Shown here: positions 27,701 through 35,116 of the stretch, piece after piece
How the letters are laid out: every line of letters starts with the position of its first letter
Numbering within the stretch: position 1 is the first letter of the stretch
DNA from: Acidobacteriota bacterium
GTDB taxonomy: Bacteria > Acidobacteriota > Thermoanaerobaculia > Gp7-AA8
Length of the DNA stretch: 64,000 nucleotides
NCBI GenBank assembly: GCA_003223645.1
Contig: QHVT01000007.1
Span: 283,768 to 347,767, forward strand
Direction of reading: 5' to 3'
Program-made: the position numbers and the translations under genes
The notes under the pieces: model-generated
The model's database searches: none
Told to the model about the DNA's origin: nothing
Seen by the model: the letters and a program-made list of their open reading frames with translations, nothing else

Positions 27701-27785
27701 TCGCCATATCCGCCGACGTGGCGTAGACGGCGCTACTGCAAAGGAGAAACGCGACTGCGACCGCGGCGGCGCGCAAACTTCGCAT
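17193..27785 (-). CDS. Giant exported surface protein 1 (3530 residues; DUF11, beta-helix, Ig/PKD and FN3-like modules)
   Basis: A signal peptide (MRSLRAAAVAVAFLLCSSAV YA) begins the protein. Approximate order of modules: residues 24-660, five tandem DUF11/CARDB-like repeats, four of them nearly identical; 660-740, an IPT/TIG domain (TITGFTPSSGPVGTVVTISG); 745-1290, a right-handed beta-helix introduced by a CSLREA-like segment (DSGTGSLRDAIAQANS) with many GNYIGTDVTG/NIISGN turns; 1430-1690, two DUF11 domains; 1690-1900, a second CSLREA/beta-helix; 1960-2510, PKD/Ig-like repeats; 2520-2640, DUF11; 2650-2940, FN3-like; 2945-3030, BACON-like. A two-copy C-terminal module follows at about 3060-3530. 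The product is probably cell-surface or extracellular, an adhesin or matrix protein. No PEP-CTERM, LPXTG or T9SS sorting signal is seen. Confidence 0.85.
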   Translation of the reverse strand: MRSLRAAAVAVAFLLCSSAVYATSADMAITSTSVSPGSITLDTGDITYFVNLYNFGPDPGTSAAFTANLPAGSTFVSATATLTTCGQSLGVVTCNWASYPVGSSYTATIVVTPGTAGANTLTASISAADPDPNATNNNGSGTVPVNSQIDLAVTGISDSPTDITLGTGNVQYFINLFNYSTSKATNAQLTITLPASSTFVSATPTGAGGTCGSPSGGVLTCSWADYPSGSSFSVTVTVTPGVAGISAADPDPNATNNNGSGTVPVNSQIDLAVTGISDSPTDITLGTGNVQYFINLFNYSTSKATNAQLTITLPASSTFVSATPTGTGGTCGSPSGGVLTCSWADYPSGSSFSVTVTVTPGVAGTNTLSASIAADQPDPDNVTAGHLNSDTEQTTVNSQIDLAVTGISDSPTDITLGTGNVQYFINLFNYSTSKATNAQLTITLPASSTFVSATPTGAGGTCGSPSGGVLTCSWADYPSGSSFSVTVTVTPGVAGTNTLSASIAADQPDPDNVTAGHLNSDTEQTIVNSQIDLAVTGITDSPDPSTLGAGNVQYFINLFNYSTSKATNAQLTITLPASSGFVSATPTGAGGTCGSPSGGVLTCSWADYPSGSSYSVTVTVTPGVAGTNTLTASISATQPDPDNVTAGHLNSDTETTTINPSSAPTITGFTPSSGPVGTVVTISGANFTGTTQVKFNGLAASFTAVNDSTVTATVPSSAASGVLSVTNGIGTTNSAGSFTVTPGIAVTNTNDSGTGSLRDAIAQANSGACVSPCTIKFQIGSGVQTITPSSQFANITAANVTIDGTTQPGYSGTPLIEISGTSAGATSRGLVLAGGGATIKGLVLRNFTAAFPYGYGIYITSANNSVKSSYIGTNAAGTAASANRAGIVLDTAAATNNTIGGLTATDRNLISGNTTSGISIEGSASSNSVIGNYIGTDVTGAADLGNGFNGVNIEGANNNIIGGTSTSARNIISGNDSPNVNIWSSASGNSIQGNYIGTDVSGALAVGGYSGVNIEGSATGNFVGGTSAGAGNLISGNAADGVRIDGSGTNGNFVQGNVIGLNAAGTAALANAFIGVSIGDGAQSNTVGGTTANARNIISGNGRQGLALFNSNTNNNIVQGNYIGTNFSGNAGMGNSWAGIGIWGGAQSNTVGGTAANARNIISGNLQDAVAVRDANTSSNAISGNYIGTDVTGSFAIANGWYGVDVFSSATNNTIGGSVAGAMNLLSGNTLGGVLVSDAGTSGNFIGSNFIGLNAAANAAISNSGPGVSIVSSATNNIVGSSSSPNKIAFNNKGVVITGTSSIGNRISSNAMAQNTSIGIDLANNGITANDATDSDTGPNNLQNFPVINSATISGGTSLDFKLTIDSSGSSPSLGLKFELFKADTSSPEQGLTFLGTTACLGPTFSNSAFNMTVAGVSAGNKIVVTATSFTDNTCTTIKDGTSEFSAATIVTQGQAALSITKSAPASVSAGQTFTYTLQVKNVGPYSAENVSVSDTLPAGLTWNSTTAPGFSCSAPPSIVCTASSFAVTTSNITFNVTAPASPTSLNNTATITATNDSTAGDDSSSAVTTVNAASADLALTKSPSVGTVALNGSVTYTVTVTNNGPSPASGVVVSDPLPPGQTATSAVSTQGTCTTGTNVSCSIGAMPNGATVTITIVATATQGGTWINTVTKSAGEGDPNSANDTASATVSVTGSNALTVTTSADSGNGSLRQAILDANSGVCSAICAINFNVSPLQQIALISALPAITATVTIDGTTQPGYTTTPLIHLDGISCGVCNGLTFSAGQSILKALEIGDFSGNGIVVTATATGVRLIENSTHDNGGLGIDLGNDGPTANDAGDSDAGANNLQNKPVINSAILGGGTLFLDFSVDSSSVLATNSLKVEFYKAESSGEGLQFLGYGCYFNTRSLVNQTLTFGQGSITNGTPIVATATSFAGTNCTSPSDGTSEFSASVIAVNCTPPPATIGAPSGVCPFSTGNNASVAATAGATYAWSITNGTITGGLGTNAITFDAGSSGAVTLNVTVALNGCSANGSQNVTIRPTPTATSSGTATICAGGSTTISAALTGTAPFNLTWSDGFTQVVSSGTTATRSVSPASGTNYNVTTITDAFCSGTGSGVTFVSVNPAPTASVSGSTSICAGNSASISASLTGSAPWNITWSDGFTQVVSSGTTASRSVSPSSTITYTITSLSDASCSGTSSGSATINVNPAPTPTITGPAATCAASPVTLDAGVFASYLWNTGATTQTITVTPSSTTTYSVTVTNGAGCSGSDTHTVTVSGAPAATITAPAAVCASSTGNSASVPPGATSYVWTISGGTITAGQNTRAITFSANASGSVVLGVTVTTGACTANGSQTIPITPPPTAVITGPTNVCANTTFTLDAGSHATYQWNTGATTRFLAMTQVAASATYSVIVTDGASCSATATHTVTTTPSPDATITAPSQVDPSSSNNAASVPNAGVGATYSWSITNGTITSGAGTNNILFSAGVNGTVDLDVTVTFSGCSSNGNAQVSIGTPQSQQADLAVTKSAPSSVPAGASFVYTIVVTNNGPLPATGQLVDGLPNGITINSIDAGSWSCSNANEQINCSGTLAANSSNTILLNATAPQQSGTITNNVVVTGPLFDPNPSNNSAFVTTNVVANVTCPTTPPALISPANGASFSSANITFQWNGVPNAAGYDVYLATANGTPVLIGSTNATTTSLAHSVPPGDLTWSVVANIDGCSPRPSQSATFNYTPPAECANGHRPIAIAPLDGSTATSPVDFDWTSPAGATHFELYVIRGNGAPALAGSTTESSLANVNLAPGSVRWFVRASFAQNCSPLDSDEQRLEIVTPPEPCSPLGSPVIATPGEISSGVPFLLQWGEIAGATGYELQIAPAADFNSAELITTGATSHSVTRTNNGNAPLGVYARVRAVDARCTPAPAVGPYGPTAAIFVLPQQQLTTGSVPLSDPTPVHYTIHLGPEFAGQTFTATPTEPWLSVSPSSGVVAPAGTTLSVTANPELLGVGTHSGAIRIILNSAASRIASNATTSINPSININLVTPVQSTPANTPSPDTMIIPAVANADGINAHFQSDVRVANTSAQLIKYQLTFIPSGDSGITKGAQTTFSIEPGRTIALDDILRSFFGTGTSNAVGVLQIKPLTSTSSSTSSAAFGPLANLVSFASSRTFNVTPNGTFGQYVPAVPYANFADKSTVLSLQQIAQNAKTRSNLGLVEGSGNPADLLIKVFGGNGQQITSFTQHLNGGQHTQLNSFLFERGITLEDGRIEVQVTSPSGKVTAYASVLDNETSDAVLVTPVALGATGNTKWVIPGVADIRSGFADWQSDVRVFNAGTEPVDVTASFYSQSGGEPKVQPLTLAPGEVKQLDKILPSFFGVTNDGGALQLSTATASRIIATARTYNQTTKGTYGQFVNAVTPQQAVAVGTRPLQLLQIEESPRMRSNVGVVEVTGKPVKLEVTVTPPDAKFAAVIEVDLAANEYRQMNSLLSGLGLGDTYNARISVRAVSGQGRATAFASVIDLQTNDPTYVEAQ
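25850..27480. repeat. 393/360-bp tandem repeats in giant gene 1
   Basis: The marker GAGTAGTTGAAGAG recurs at 26101, 26494, 26887 and 27247, giving unit lengths of 393, 393 and 360 bp (131 and 120 codons). The units are nearly identical. The 360-bp unit swaps the QPDPDNVTAGHLNSDTE linker for ADPDPNATNNNGSG, which shows unit shuffling. A fifth, diverged copy lies at the N-terminal side (27480-27700). Such repeats can expand or contract and can be collapsed by assembly. Confidence 0.85.
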
Positions 27786-29050
27786 AGAAAATCCTCGGAG
27801 CCCCTCTCGTGGCGTGGAAACGGGCTATTTTAGCTGAGAGTGAGTGGAGTGGTGCGCGCTTCCAGCGCGCCTCCCGTTCCCCCAGAGGCGCGCCAGAGGG
27901 CGCAGCCCGCGCCCGCGCCCGCGCCCGCGCCCGAGCCCGCGCCCGGGGTGGGCGAGCGTAGGCGACTCGTCGCGCCGCCGCCCGGGGCGGAAGCGGGCGC
28001 GGGCGCGGGTGGGATTAGCCGGCATCCACGGAGAACGTGCGAACGGGATCGCACGAGCTCACGCGCCGGCACCTCGATGCGGCAGGTCGACACCGCGGGA
28101 CCGACGACGAGTGTCGCGGGGGAACAAGCGGAAAACGCGGCGCGTCTTGCGACGCGCCCGCTCTCCCGGGGATGTGAACGTTACTGCGTGCGATTCGCCG
28201 GTGCCGGCGGTGCCGATTTGCGGGATTCCTGCATTTCTCCTCTAAGGTGTGACGAAACTGGCCCGATCCCAACCCTCTGCGACGGCGAGCCTAAGAAATA
28301 AGAGGATGGAAAGAAATAAACGTCGAGTAGAGCGTGCTCGGTGCGAACCATACAGCAAGACGCAGCAGATGCTGTTCAACGCGCGGCAGAAGCAATGGTC
28401 GTGGCAATCGGCGCCGATAAAACGATTCGAAGAGTTGCGGCGGTCGCTTGTCGCACTACGTCGGCTGCCCTCGAACGTGCGCGGCAGAGCCGGTGCTCAT
28501 ATGGCGGAATGATCGATGCGGCGCTGCGGAGGTTGCTCAGTCTCGTTCGAGAACTACTCGAGATCGCGCTTCCCGAATCGCTTCAAGTTGATTACGCCTA
28601 TCACGCAGGGATTCGGCGATTCTATCTCGAGCCGCAGGGCGCGTATTCGCTCAATGAACTCCGCGCGCGTCGAAGAGAAGCTGCGCAATCGCATGGGTGT
28701 TGCCGCGCCGAGCAGACGCCAAGTCGAATGCTGGCGACTCGACAAGGTAGACATCCGCAGATAAGGACATGGTTCTGATTCTTTGGGCCTGCGAGAGGCC
28801 GCGAGCAACCCTGATATTCAGATGGGCGATCTTTCAATCTCGATCCAGATAATCCGGATAACTGACCGATTAGCTCGACGATGGCGAAAAAGTGCGACTT
28901 TTCTGTCGTATTGACGGTTAGGCGGGTTGATGGCTAGACTGCACGTCGTTTCCCGCAGCAAATTTATGAGCGGAAGTCTCGGGTTATGTCCCCGGCTTCA
29001 CGAGATTTCTGCGCGCCGGGTGGCGACGCTGAAACACCCAAGGAGCATGG
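27786..29050. other. Long intergenic region with GC-rich word repeats; no confident gene
   Basis: Bases 27895-28015 hold tandem GCGCCC-type words and their complements (GAAGCGGGCGCGGGCGCGGG), forming a strong inverted repeat related to 51090-51140 and 63105-63180. Open frames at 28303-28512, 28341-28778 and 28516-28764 overlap in different phases, have no family motif or ribosome-binding site, and may be remnants of a decayed gene. Bases 28780-29040 are A+T-richer than the surroundings and should include the promoter of the plus-strand cluster starting at 29051. Confidence 0.5.
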
Positions 29051-30175
29051 ATGCGACGACGAGACTTGATCTGCTCTGCAGTCCTACTGTATGCGGCTAC
29101 TGCAGCTGGAGCGCAACCAATTCACGTCATCACGTCGGCACACGTCGATCGGTCTACGCTTAACATCGCCGCGCACGAGAACGTGACGATGACGGTCGAT
29201 TTCGCAAAATCAGGAATCGCATCGGTGCTTGTCCTCGATCGCGATGGATTTGCAGTTCGAGCGCTTGCGAGTGCCGAACAAGTGCGCGGAACGACTTCCT
29301 TCACATGGAACGGACGCGACGATCGCGGGAGGCTTGTCGCCGATGAAGCGTATTCGTTCCGCATCGAGTGGCATGGTGACGGCGTAGTCGATGTCTACGA
29401 CGCCGGTGAGGCAAGCGCGCATGTTTCCGCAATCGCCGTCGGATCGTACGACCGCCGCACCGGCACGCTGACATACACACTGCCGCGGCCTTCGCGCGTT
29501 CACGTGCAAGCCGGAACGGCGTTCCTCGATCCGAAAACGAACAAACTTGTTGGTCCGGTGATGAAGACGATCGTCAATCGCGAGCCTCGGATTGACGGAG
29601 CGATTGCCGAGCACTGGAACGGGTACGACGAGAGCGGCGCGATCTTTGTGCCGGATCTCGACAATTTCGTCATAGCGATTGCGGCGAGTCCGTTGCCGGA
29701 GAACTCAGTGCTGACCTTCGGCAATCGTGAGCGGCACTTCGTTGACTCGCTCGCGAGTCGACGCGGGACATCTTTTTTCAAGCTGCCGGGAAATCACGGA
29801 CATCACACCGGACTGCGAACGGAAGATGACATTTCGCCTTCTCTGAAGATCGAACCGCTCAATGCTACGTGGTCGCCGGCCGATCATGTGTGGGCGGTGT
29901 GGGCCGGCGCGAAACGTCTCCGGCTGCGGATCTCCGTAGGCGGTCCGACCGCGACGGCATTCCGCCGCCATCCTGCGACGCTCGAACTGTTCGTTGATGG
30001 TCGTCGGGTCGGCGAGCGAGACGAACCGAGAGAGATCGTCGAGGTCCCGCTTGACCGATCCAAGGTACCGCATCGCGTGTCGATCAACTGGAACAGCGAA
30101 TGGGGACCGGTTGCCGCGAACACGATCGCGGTACGCACAGATGAACCGCCAAACGCCACGCGAGGCATTCGATGA
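29051..30175 (+). CDS. Exported protein with FlgD-Ig-like domain
   Basis: This 374-residue protein has a signal peptide (MRRRDLICSAVLLYAATAAG AQ). The segment at about residues 35-105 reads like the FlgD Ig-like / FlgD-tudor beta fold found in extracellular proteins (SFTWNGRDDRGRLVADEAYS), and a second similar unit follows (EHWNGYDESGAIFVPD). The remaining beta-rich regions are not recognised. The TGA stop overlaps the ATG of the next gene (ATGA at 30172-30175), so these two genes are translationally coupled. I infer an accessory of the RHS cluster, working outside the cytoplasm. Confidence 0.65.
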   Translation: MRRRDLICSAVLLYAATAAGAQPIHVITSAHVDRSTLNIAAHENVTMTVDFAKSGIASVLVLDRDGFAVRALASAEQVRGTTSFTWNGRDDRGRLVADEAYSFRIEWHGDGVVDVYDAGEASAHVSAIAVGSYDRRTGTLTYTLPRPSRVHVQAGTAFLDPKTNKLVGPVMKTIVNREPRIDGAIAEHWNGYDESGAIFVPDLDNFVIAIAASPLPENSVLTFGNRERHFVDSLASRRGTSFFKLPGNHGHHTGLRTEDDISPSLKIEPLNATWSPADHVWAVWAGAKRLRLRISVGGPTATAFRRHPATLELFVDGRRVGERDEPREIVEVPLDRSKVPHRVSINWNSEWGPVAANTIAVRTDEPPNATRGIR

Positions 30176-32187
30176 AACCGCGGGCGATCCTCTTGTGCTT
30201 CGCGCTTGCAGCGACTGTGTTCGCGCACGCGCAAGGTCTCACCGTCACTCCGCAGCAGGTTTACGTTCTCGAGTGTCAGGAAACGTTCGTGACGCTTCAG
30301 GGAACGAATCTCATCGGGACGTCATCGACGCTCGTCGACTTCACCGCACCTGGCGGGCAGGTTTTCGAATTGGAACCGAATACAGCTTCGTCAACTCAAC
30401 TGGTGGTCTGGATTCCGTTGGAAATGGCGTACAGCGTCGGGAACTACTCCGTCAGCGTTAAGGCGATCGATACGAACGGCACGCGGACGATCGGTCCGAC
30501 CATATTGTCCATCGTTGAGCGATCCGCAAACGGACCTCCGGTGTTGTCGCTGCCCGAAGTAGTTGTCGCCGATGCAACCTCGTCGTCGGGCGCGTATGTC
30601 ACTTACGATGCCGGAGGCGCGAGCTGCAATCCCGCATCCGGTTCGCTCTTTCCGATCGGAGCGACCACCGTGACCTGTTCCGCCTCGAATGGCTTCGGAA
30701 CGACATCCGGTACATTCTCGGTCGTCGTCACCTCCACGTTCGGCGGCCCGCCGATTCTCACGCTACCCGAAGCCGTGGTCGCGGAGGCGATCTCGCCGTC
30801 GGGAGCCAACGTGTCATTCGACGCAGGAGGCGCGAGCTGCGACCACGCCTCCGGTTCTGCTTTTGCGATGGGCACGACGACGGTGACGTGTTCGATGACA
30901 AACAGCTATGGAACGTCCACGGGCACGTTCCTCGTCGTCGTCACCGACACCATCGCGCCGACACTCTCGCTGCCGTCGAACATCACCAGCGGAAACCCGG
31001 TCGTGAGCTATACCGTCTCGGCAACCGATAACATCGACGGCTCGATCACGCCTGCATGCAGTCCGTCTTCGGGCTCCACATTCCCACCCGGCAGCACGAC
31101 GGTCCAATGCACGGCGACCGATGCTCACGCGAATTCGACGTACGGTTCGTTCACGGTCACGATCACCGCACCCACGCTGTCAGACTGCACTGCGTCCCAA
31201 AATGTCTATCAGCTGAACGCCGCAACCAGCGGAACCGTCACGTACACGTCAAATGTCCCCACGACGCTGACCGAAGTTCTCACAATCCGCTCCGAAGCAA
31301 CCGGACAAACTGTGCGGACACTCTTCAACGGCGTCCGCGGCGCGGGCAGCTATCAAGACACCTGGGACGGCAGGAACGACGCCGGCCAGCTCGTGGCGGA
31401 TGGCGCTTACCGATATTTCGTGACCGTCTCCGCCAGCGGCTCCAGCTTCACCTGGGACGACGGCACGCATTACGCCGGAACGACGGCAACGCAACTGCCG
31501 TACGCTCTTTGCCGCAACGACAACGCTACGCTGGTCCCGTGCGATGACAGCAGCATCACCTTCGATCCGTACGTGAATAAGCCCTTGCGTGTGAACTACT
31601 GTGTCGGCAGTGGAACTCCGCCGTCGTGCAGCGGAACGACGCCGCTCATCGTCATCGGAAAGGCAGTATCCGGCAGCGAAACCGACGCCACGTGTACGGG
31701 ACTGAATTGTTTCCTTAACGAATTTCAATCGGGTGGCGCGCATGAATTCCTCTGGTACGGCCAGAGCATTACGAGCCTCTTCATCGGCACATCAAACCGC
31801 CTGACGGTGATTCGCCGCGATGACACGTGGCCGCGCAATCTGACGCTCGTTTACGGAACGGCTCCGCAGCTCTCGAATCTGACGATCTCCTGGCTGGTAT
31901 TCAATCCGGCGGGACCATCCGTCGAAGAGTTTCGCATAAATGCAACCACGTTCCAATCGAGACCCGTCACGATCAAAGGCGAATTCAAGAACATGGCCTG
32001 GGGCTCCATCTTGAGGACCTTAACAACTGCTTCGCAGTCGCCGGGTCAGATCGTGCTCACCTGGAACGGCCGCGCCGACAATGGCGCATGGGTCGCTCCT
32101 GGCGTCTATGAAGCGACGATCACAGTCACCGATTCGGCTGGCAGCTCCACGGTGATCAAGCCTCTGATCACGGTGCGCTATGAATAA
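30172..32187 (+). CDS. Exported HYR/FlgD-domain protein
   Basis: This 671-residue protein has a signal peptide (MKPRAILLCFALAATVFAHA). Three HYR-like domains follow between about residues 120 and 335, each ending in a TTVTCS- or TTVQCTATDA-type strand. The third is the most typical (ATDNIDGSITPACSPSSGST, then FPPGSTTVQCTATDAHANS). FlgD-Ig-like units follow at about 375-430 (DTWDGRNDAGQLVADGAYRY) and at the C-terminus (TWNGRADNGAWVAPGVYEAT). HYR domains usually mediate extracellular adhesion. Both flanking genes overlap it (ATGA upstream, ATGAATAA downstream), tying the three into one transcript. Confidence 0.75.
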   Translation: MKPRAILLCFALAATVFAHAQGLTVTPQQVYVLECQETFVTLQGTNLIGTSSTLVDFTAPGGQVFELEPNTASSTQLVVWIPLEMAYSVGNYSVSVKAIDTNGTRTIGPTILSIVERSANGPPVLSLPEVVVADATSSSGAYVTYDAGGASCNPASGSLFPIGATTVTCSASNGFGTTSGTFSVVVTSTFGGPPILTLPEAVVAEAISPSGANVSFDAGGASCDHASGSAFAMGTTTVTCSMTNSYGTSTGTFLVVVTDTIAPTLSLPSNITSGNPVVSYTVSATDNIDGSITPACSPSSGSTFPPGSTTVQCTATDAHANSTYGSFTVTITAPTLSDCTASQNVYQLNAATSGTVTYTSNVPTTLTEVLTIRSEATGQTVRTLFNGVRGAGSYQDTWDGRNDAGQLVADGAYRYFVTVSASGSSFTWDDGTHYAGTTATQLPYALCRNDNATLVPCDDSSITFDPYVNKPLRVNYCVGSGTPPSCSGTTPLIVIGKAVSGSETDATCTGLNCFLNEFQSGGAHEFLWYGQSITSLFIGTSNRLTVIRRDDTWPRNLTLVYGTAPQLSNLTISWLVFNPAGPSVEEFRINATTFQSRPVTIKGEFKNMAWGSILRTLTTASQSPGQIVLTWNGRADNGAWVAPGVYEATITVTDSAGSSTVIKPLITVRYE

Positions 32188-32200
32188 AGGATCGAACACA

Positions 32201-35116
32201 ATGAAGCTGGTCCGTGTCCTGCTGCTGTCCGTGTGTACGCTCTGTATCACCCTCTCGGTGTCGGCTACGTTTTGCGTTCCCCCGTCGCAACCCGCCGCGC
32301 CGCCGCCGCCCGACACGAATCCGCCGGTCTGCGATCCCGAATGCCATAACTGCTCGGCCTCGCCGTGCTATCCCGCTTTCGGTACGTACGTCGATCAGGT
32401 GACTGATCTACAGATTTCGACCGTCGGGTTCCCGCTGACGGTGTCGCGGCGCTACGACAGCGCCCGACCATCGGACGGACCGCTCGGCGCCGGCTGGTCA
32501 TCGAGCCTCACCGCGCATCTGTACTACGCCGTCTATTTGCAATCCGCTCCGAACACGTACTCGTACGAGGCAAACGTCTTGATGCCCAACGGCACGGTGT
32601 CGCGCTTCACGAACTCGGGCGGCGGCACCTTCAGCCCGCCGTTCGGCCGGCGCGACTCGCTCGTTCACAACGGCAATAGCACGTGGTCTCTAGCAATTCA
32701 GAACTCGCGCACTGTCTACCTCTTCGGCGCCGATGGCTCGCTGCAATCAGTGACCGATGACTACGGGAATGCGATCACGTTTACGTACGACGCAAACGGG
32801 CGTGTGCAGCGGCTGGCCGATGCCGCTGGATCAGGAAGATACGTCGACGTCACCTGGGGGCCGAACGGCCGCATTGCGTCGGTGACCGATCATACCGGCC
32901 GGACGGTCAAGTACTTCTATGAATCGGCTGCTGCGACGCTTACCAGTGTTTCTGATCCCATCGTTTCGTCGGATTCGTCGCAGCGAAGCACATACTACAG
33001 CTACATCGCCGGCCGCTTCGGACCGGCCATCAGTCGCATCGAGGATCGCTGGCATCGCGTGATCTCCGACATCGCGTGGTACACGAACGGGAAATTAAAG
33101 AGCTACACCGAGGGTGAGTATAACGACGCCAATCCCTCCTCCTCGACGGGTGAGAAGTACACATACACCTACTCCGCCGGATCGGTGAATAAGACCCACT
33201 CCCTTGGGACGCGCACATTCACGTTCAATGCGGGCGGGCAGATAACGAACCACGTCACCTACAACGCTTCGGGACAGCCCGCAGTCACAACAGACGATCT
33301 CGGCTTCTCAACAGGCTACACCTACAACCTCCGCGGGAACATTGCCACCAAGGCACAGGGTGATGTCACGTTCACCTACACTTACGACTCGGCGTTTCCC
33401 GACCAGGTGGCCTCGATTAAGTCTAATCAGCCCGCGACATGGCAAGGATCGAGATACACGTATTTCACAGGCAGTCCTGCGCCGGGAGCGCTGAAACAGG
33501 TCTATCGGATTCGGAAGGATGGGACGACGGCCGACGAGGTCGCCTCGCATACCTACAATTCTCATGGCCAGGTGGCGATCAGTACAATCTTCGGAGTCGA
33601 TACACAGTATTTCTACAACGCAGCTGGTGATCTCACGTCTGTTTACACCTCGCCCGGCGCCGTCGCGTACGCTTATGACTCGCTCGGCCGAATGACGTCG
33701 TCGACGAACACCACCGGACAATCGACCTCTTACTCGTACGACGCGCTCGGGCGCATAGCATCCGTTACGTTGCCGAAGCCGTCGGCATTCTCTACGCTGA
33801 ATTTCACGACAACGTATTCGTATGACAATTACGTCCTGTCGGACGGACTGATTTATACGGTGGTTACTGATCCCAACGGTCGTGTTGCGAAGCAGGGATA
33901 TGACGCTCTGGGGAGGCTGATCAAGTCCGTCGACGCTGCCGGCAATGCAACCCTCAAGTCCTACCAATATAACCTACTGCACTCGATCACCGACGCCAAC
34001 GCGAATGCGACCATCTATGCATACAACGCAAACCGCAACCTCGCGTCGACCACGTTTCCCGATGGCAACGTCGAGCGATACGTCGGAGGCGAATCCGGCA
34101 CGCTGACCCAAGTCACGGATCGACGAGGAACAGTGCGCAACTATACCTATGATGCATTCGGTCATATGACGAAGCTTGAATATCCAGCAACGAGTGTAAC
34201 CGTGAACTACAGTTGGCTCGGCAATCTGCCGGCCGGCGCGAATGAGGTCGTAAACAGCATCCTCAAATACACAGACGTCATCGAATACGACGAGCGATTC
34301 CGGCTTCAGAAAGAAGAACGCCTCGGCGGTTACCAGATCACATATTCGTACGTCCTCGGCCAGCCGCAGATTGCCAGTTACACCGTTACGCCGCCGTCCG
34401 GATCGAGCGAGCCTCCGATTACGGTTTCGTATGGCTATGGTGCGGGCGGGGTCGATTCGATCACCGCGAGCACGATCCCGGGTTCGTTCTCGTACACATA
34501 TACGCTGAACGGGCAATATGACGCCATCACGTTTCCGAACGGGCAGCAAAGGAAATACGAATATGATCTGCAAGGACGAGTGACACGCGTATCGAACACC
34601 GTGCCGGGGTCGGGCAATGTCGCCGACTACGAATACGGCTACGATTACAACTGGACGACGTCCACCTATACGATGCTCGGCCAACGGACGAGCGTAATCA
34701 CGAACGCGGCTCCGAACACGGGCGGGCAGCCGAACGGCCAGACGAAGTACTATTACGACGCGATGTACCAGCTCACGAAGGCGCTATATCCGGACGGTGC
34801 ATCCGATGAATGGACTTATGACGCGATCGTGAATCGCACCGGCACCAAGATGTTCGGGGCGCTGGTGAACTTCACATATGATCAGAACGCCGCCGGCAAG
34901 AACACGACGCGGTTGCGATCGTATACCGGCTCCAACACACTCACCTATGACGCGAACGGCAACATGCTAGTCGGGTCGAGCGGATCGTTCACTTGGGACC
35001 ACGCCAATCGCCTCTCCAGTTTCGGACCGCAGGTATTCGAATACGACGCGCAAGGCCGCCGCACACGCGCCGGCGCGTCCGGTGCTCCACTGTCTCTGAT
35101 CAATCAGGGTTCGTGA
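32201..35116 (+). CDS. RHS/YD-repeat protein, main part (frame ends early)
   Basis: The ATG at 32201 has AAAGGA nine bases upstream and starts a clean signal peptide (MKLVRVLLLSVCTLCITLSV). An alternative ATG at 32180 overlaps the previous stop codon. A Cys/Pro-rich linker leads to a DUF6531-like entry (PVCDPECHNCSASPCYPAFG). More than 20 YD repeats follow (for example SYSYDALGRIASVTLPKPSA; NYTYDAFGHMTKLEYPATS). The frame stops at 35114-35116 right after EYDAQGRRTRAGASGAPL, exactly where the RHS core should begin. The core continues in the +1 frame. The intact protein would be about 1230 residues, a shell that encloses a C-terminal toxin. Sequencing error, true inactivation and programmed shift are all possible. 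Confidence 0.8.
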   Translation: MKLVRVLLLSVCTLCITLSVSATFCVPPSQPAAPPPPDTNPPVCDPECHNCSASPCYPAFGTYVDQVTDLQISTVGFPLTVSRRYDSARPSDGPLGAGWSSSLTAHLYYAVYLQSAPNTYSYEANVLMPNGTVSRFTNSGGGTFSPPFGRRDSLVHNGNSTWSLAIQNSRTVYLFGADGSLQSVTDDYGNAITFTYDANGRVQRLADAAGSGRYVDVTWGPNGRIASVTDHTGRTVKYFYESAAATLTSVSDPIVSSDSSQRSTYYSYIAGRFGPAISRIEDRWHRVISDIAWYTNGKLKSYTEGEYNDANPSSSTGEKYTYTYSAGSVNKTHSLGTRTFTFNAGGQITNHVTYNASGQPAVTTDDLGFSTGYTYNLRGNIATKAQGDVTFTYTYDSAFPDQVASIKSNQPATWQGSRYTYFTGSPAPGALKQVYRIRKDGTTADEVASHTYNSHGQVAISTIFGVDTQYFYNAAGDLTSVYTSPGAVAYAYDSLGRMTSSTNTTGQSTSYSYDALGRIASVTLPKPSAFSTLNFTTTYSYDNYVLSDGLIYTVVTDPNGRVAKQGYDALGRLIKSVDAAGNATLKSYQYNLLHSITDANANATIYAYNANRNLASTTFPDGNVERYVGGESGTLTQVTDRRGTVRNYTYDAFGHMTKLEYPATSVTVNYSWLGNLPAGANEVVNSILKYTDVIEYDERFRLQKEERLGGYQITYSYVLGQPQIASYTVTPPSGSSEPPITVSYGYGAGGVDSITASTIPGSFSYTYTLNGQYDAITFPNGQQRKYEYDLQGRVTRVSNTVPGSGNVADYEYGYDYNWTTSTYTMLGQRTSVITNAAPNTGGQPNGQTKYYYDAMYQLTKALYPDGASDEWTYDAIVNRTGTKMFGALVNFTYDQNAAGKNTTRLRSYTGSNTLTYDANGNMLVGSSGSFTWDHANRLSSFGPQVFEYDAQGRRTRAGASGAPLSLINQGS

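Noticed and set aside
28303..28778. Overlapping plus-strand frames between giant gene 1 and the FlgD-type gene
   Set aside because: No homology, ribosome-binding site or consistent frame; perhaps a decayed gene, but not callable.
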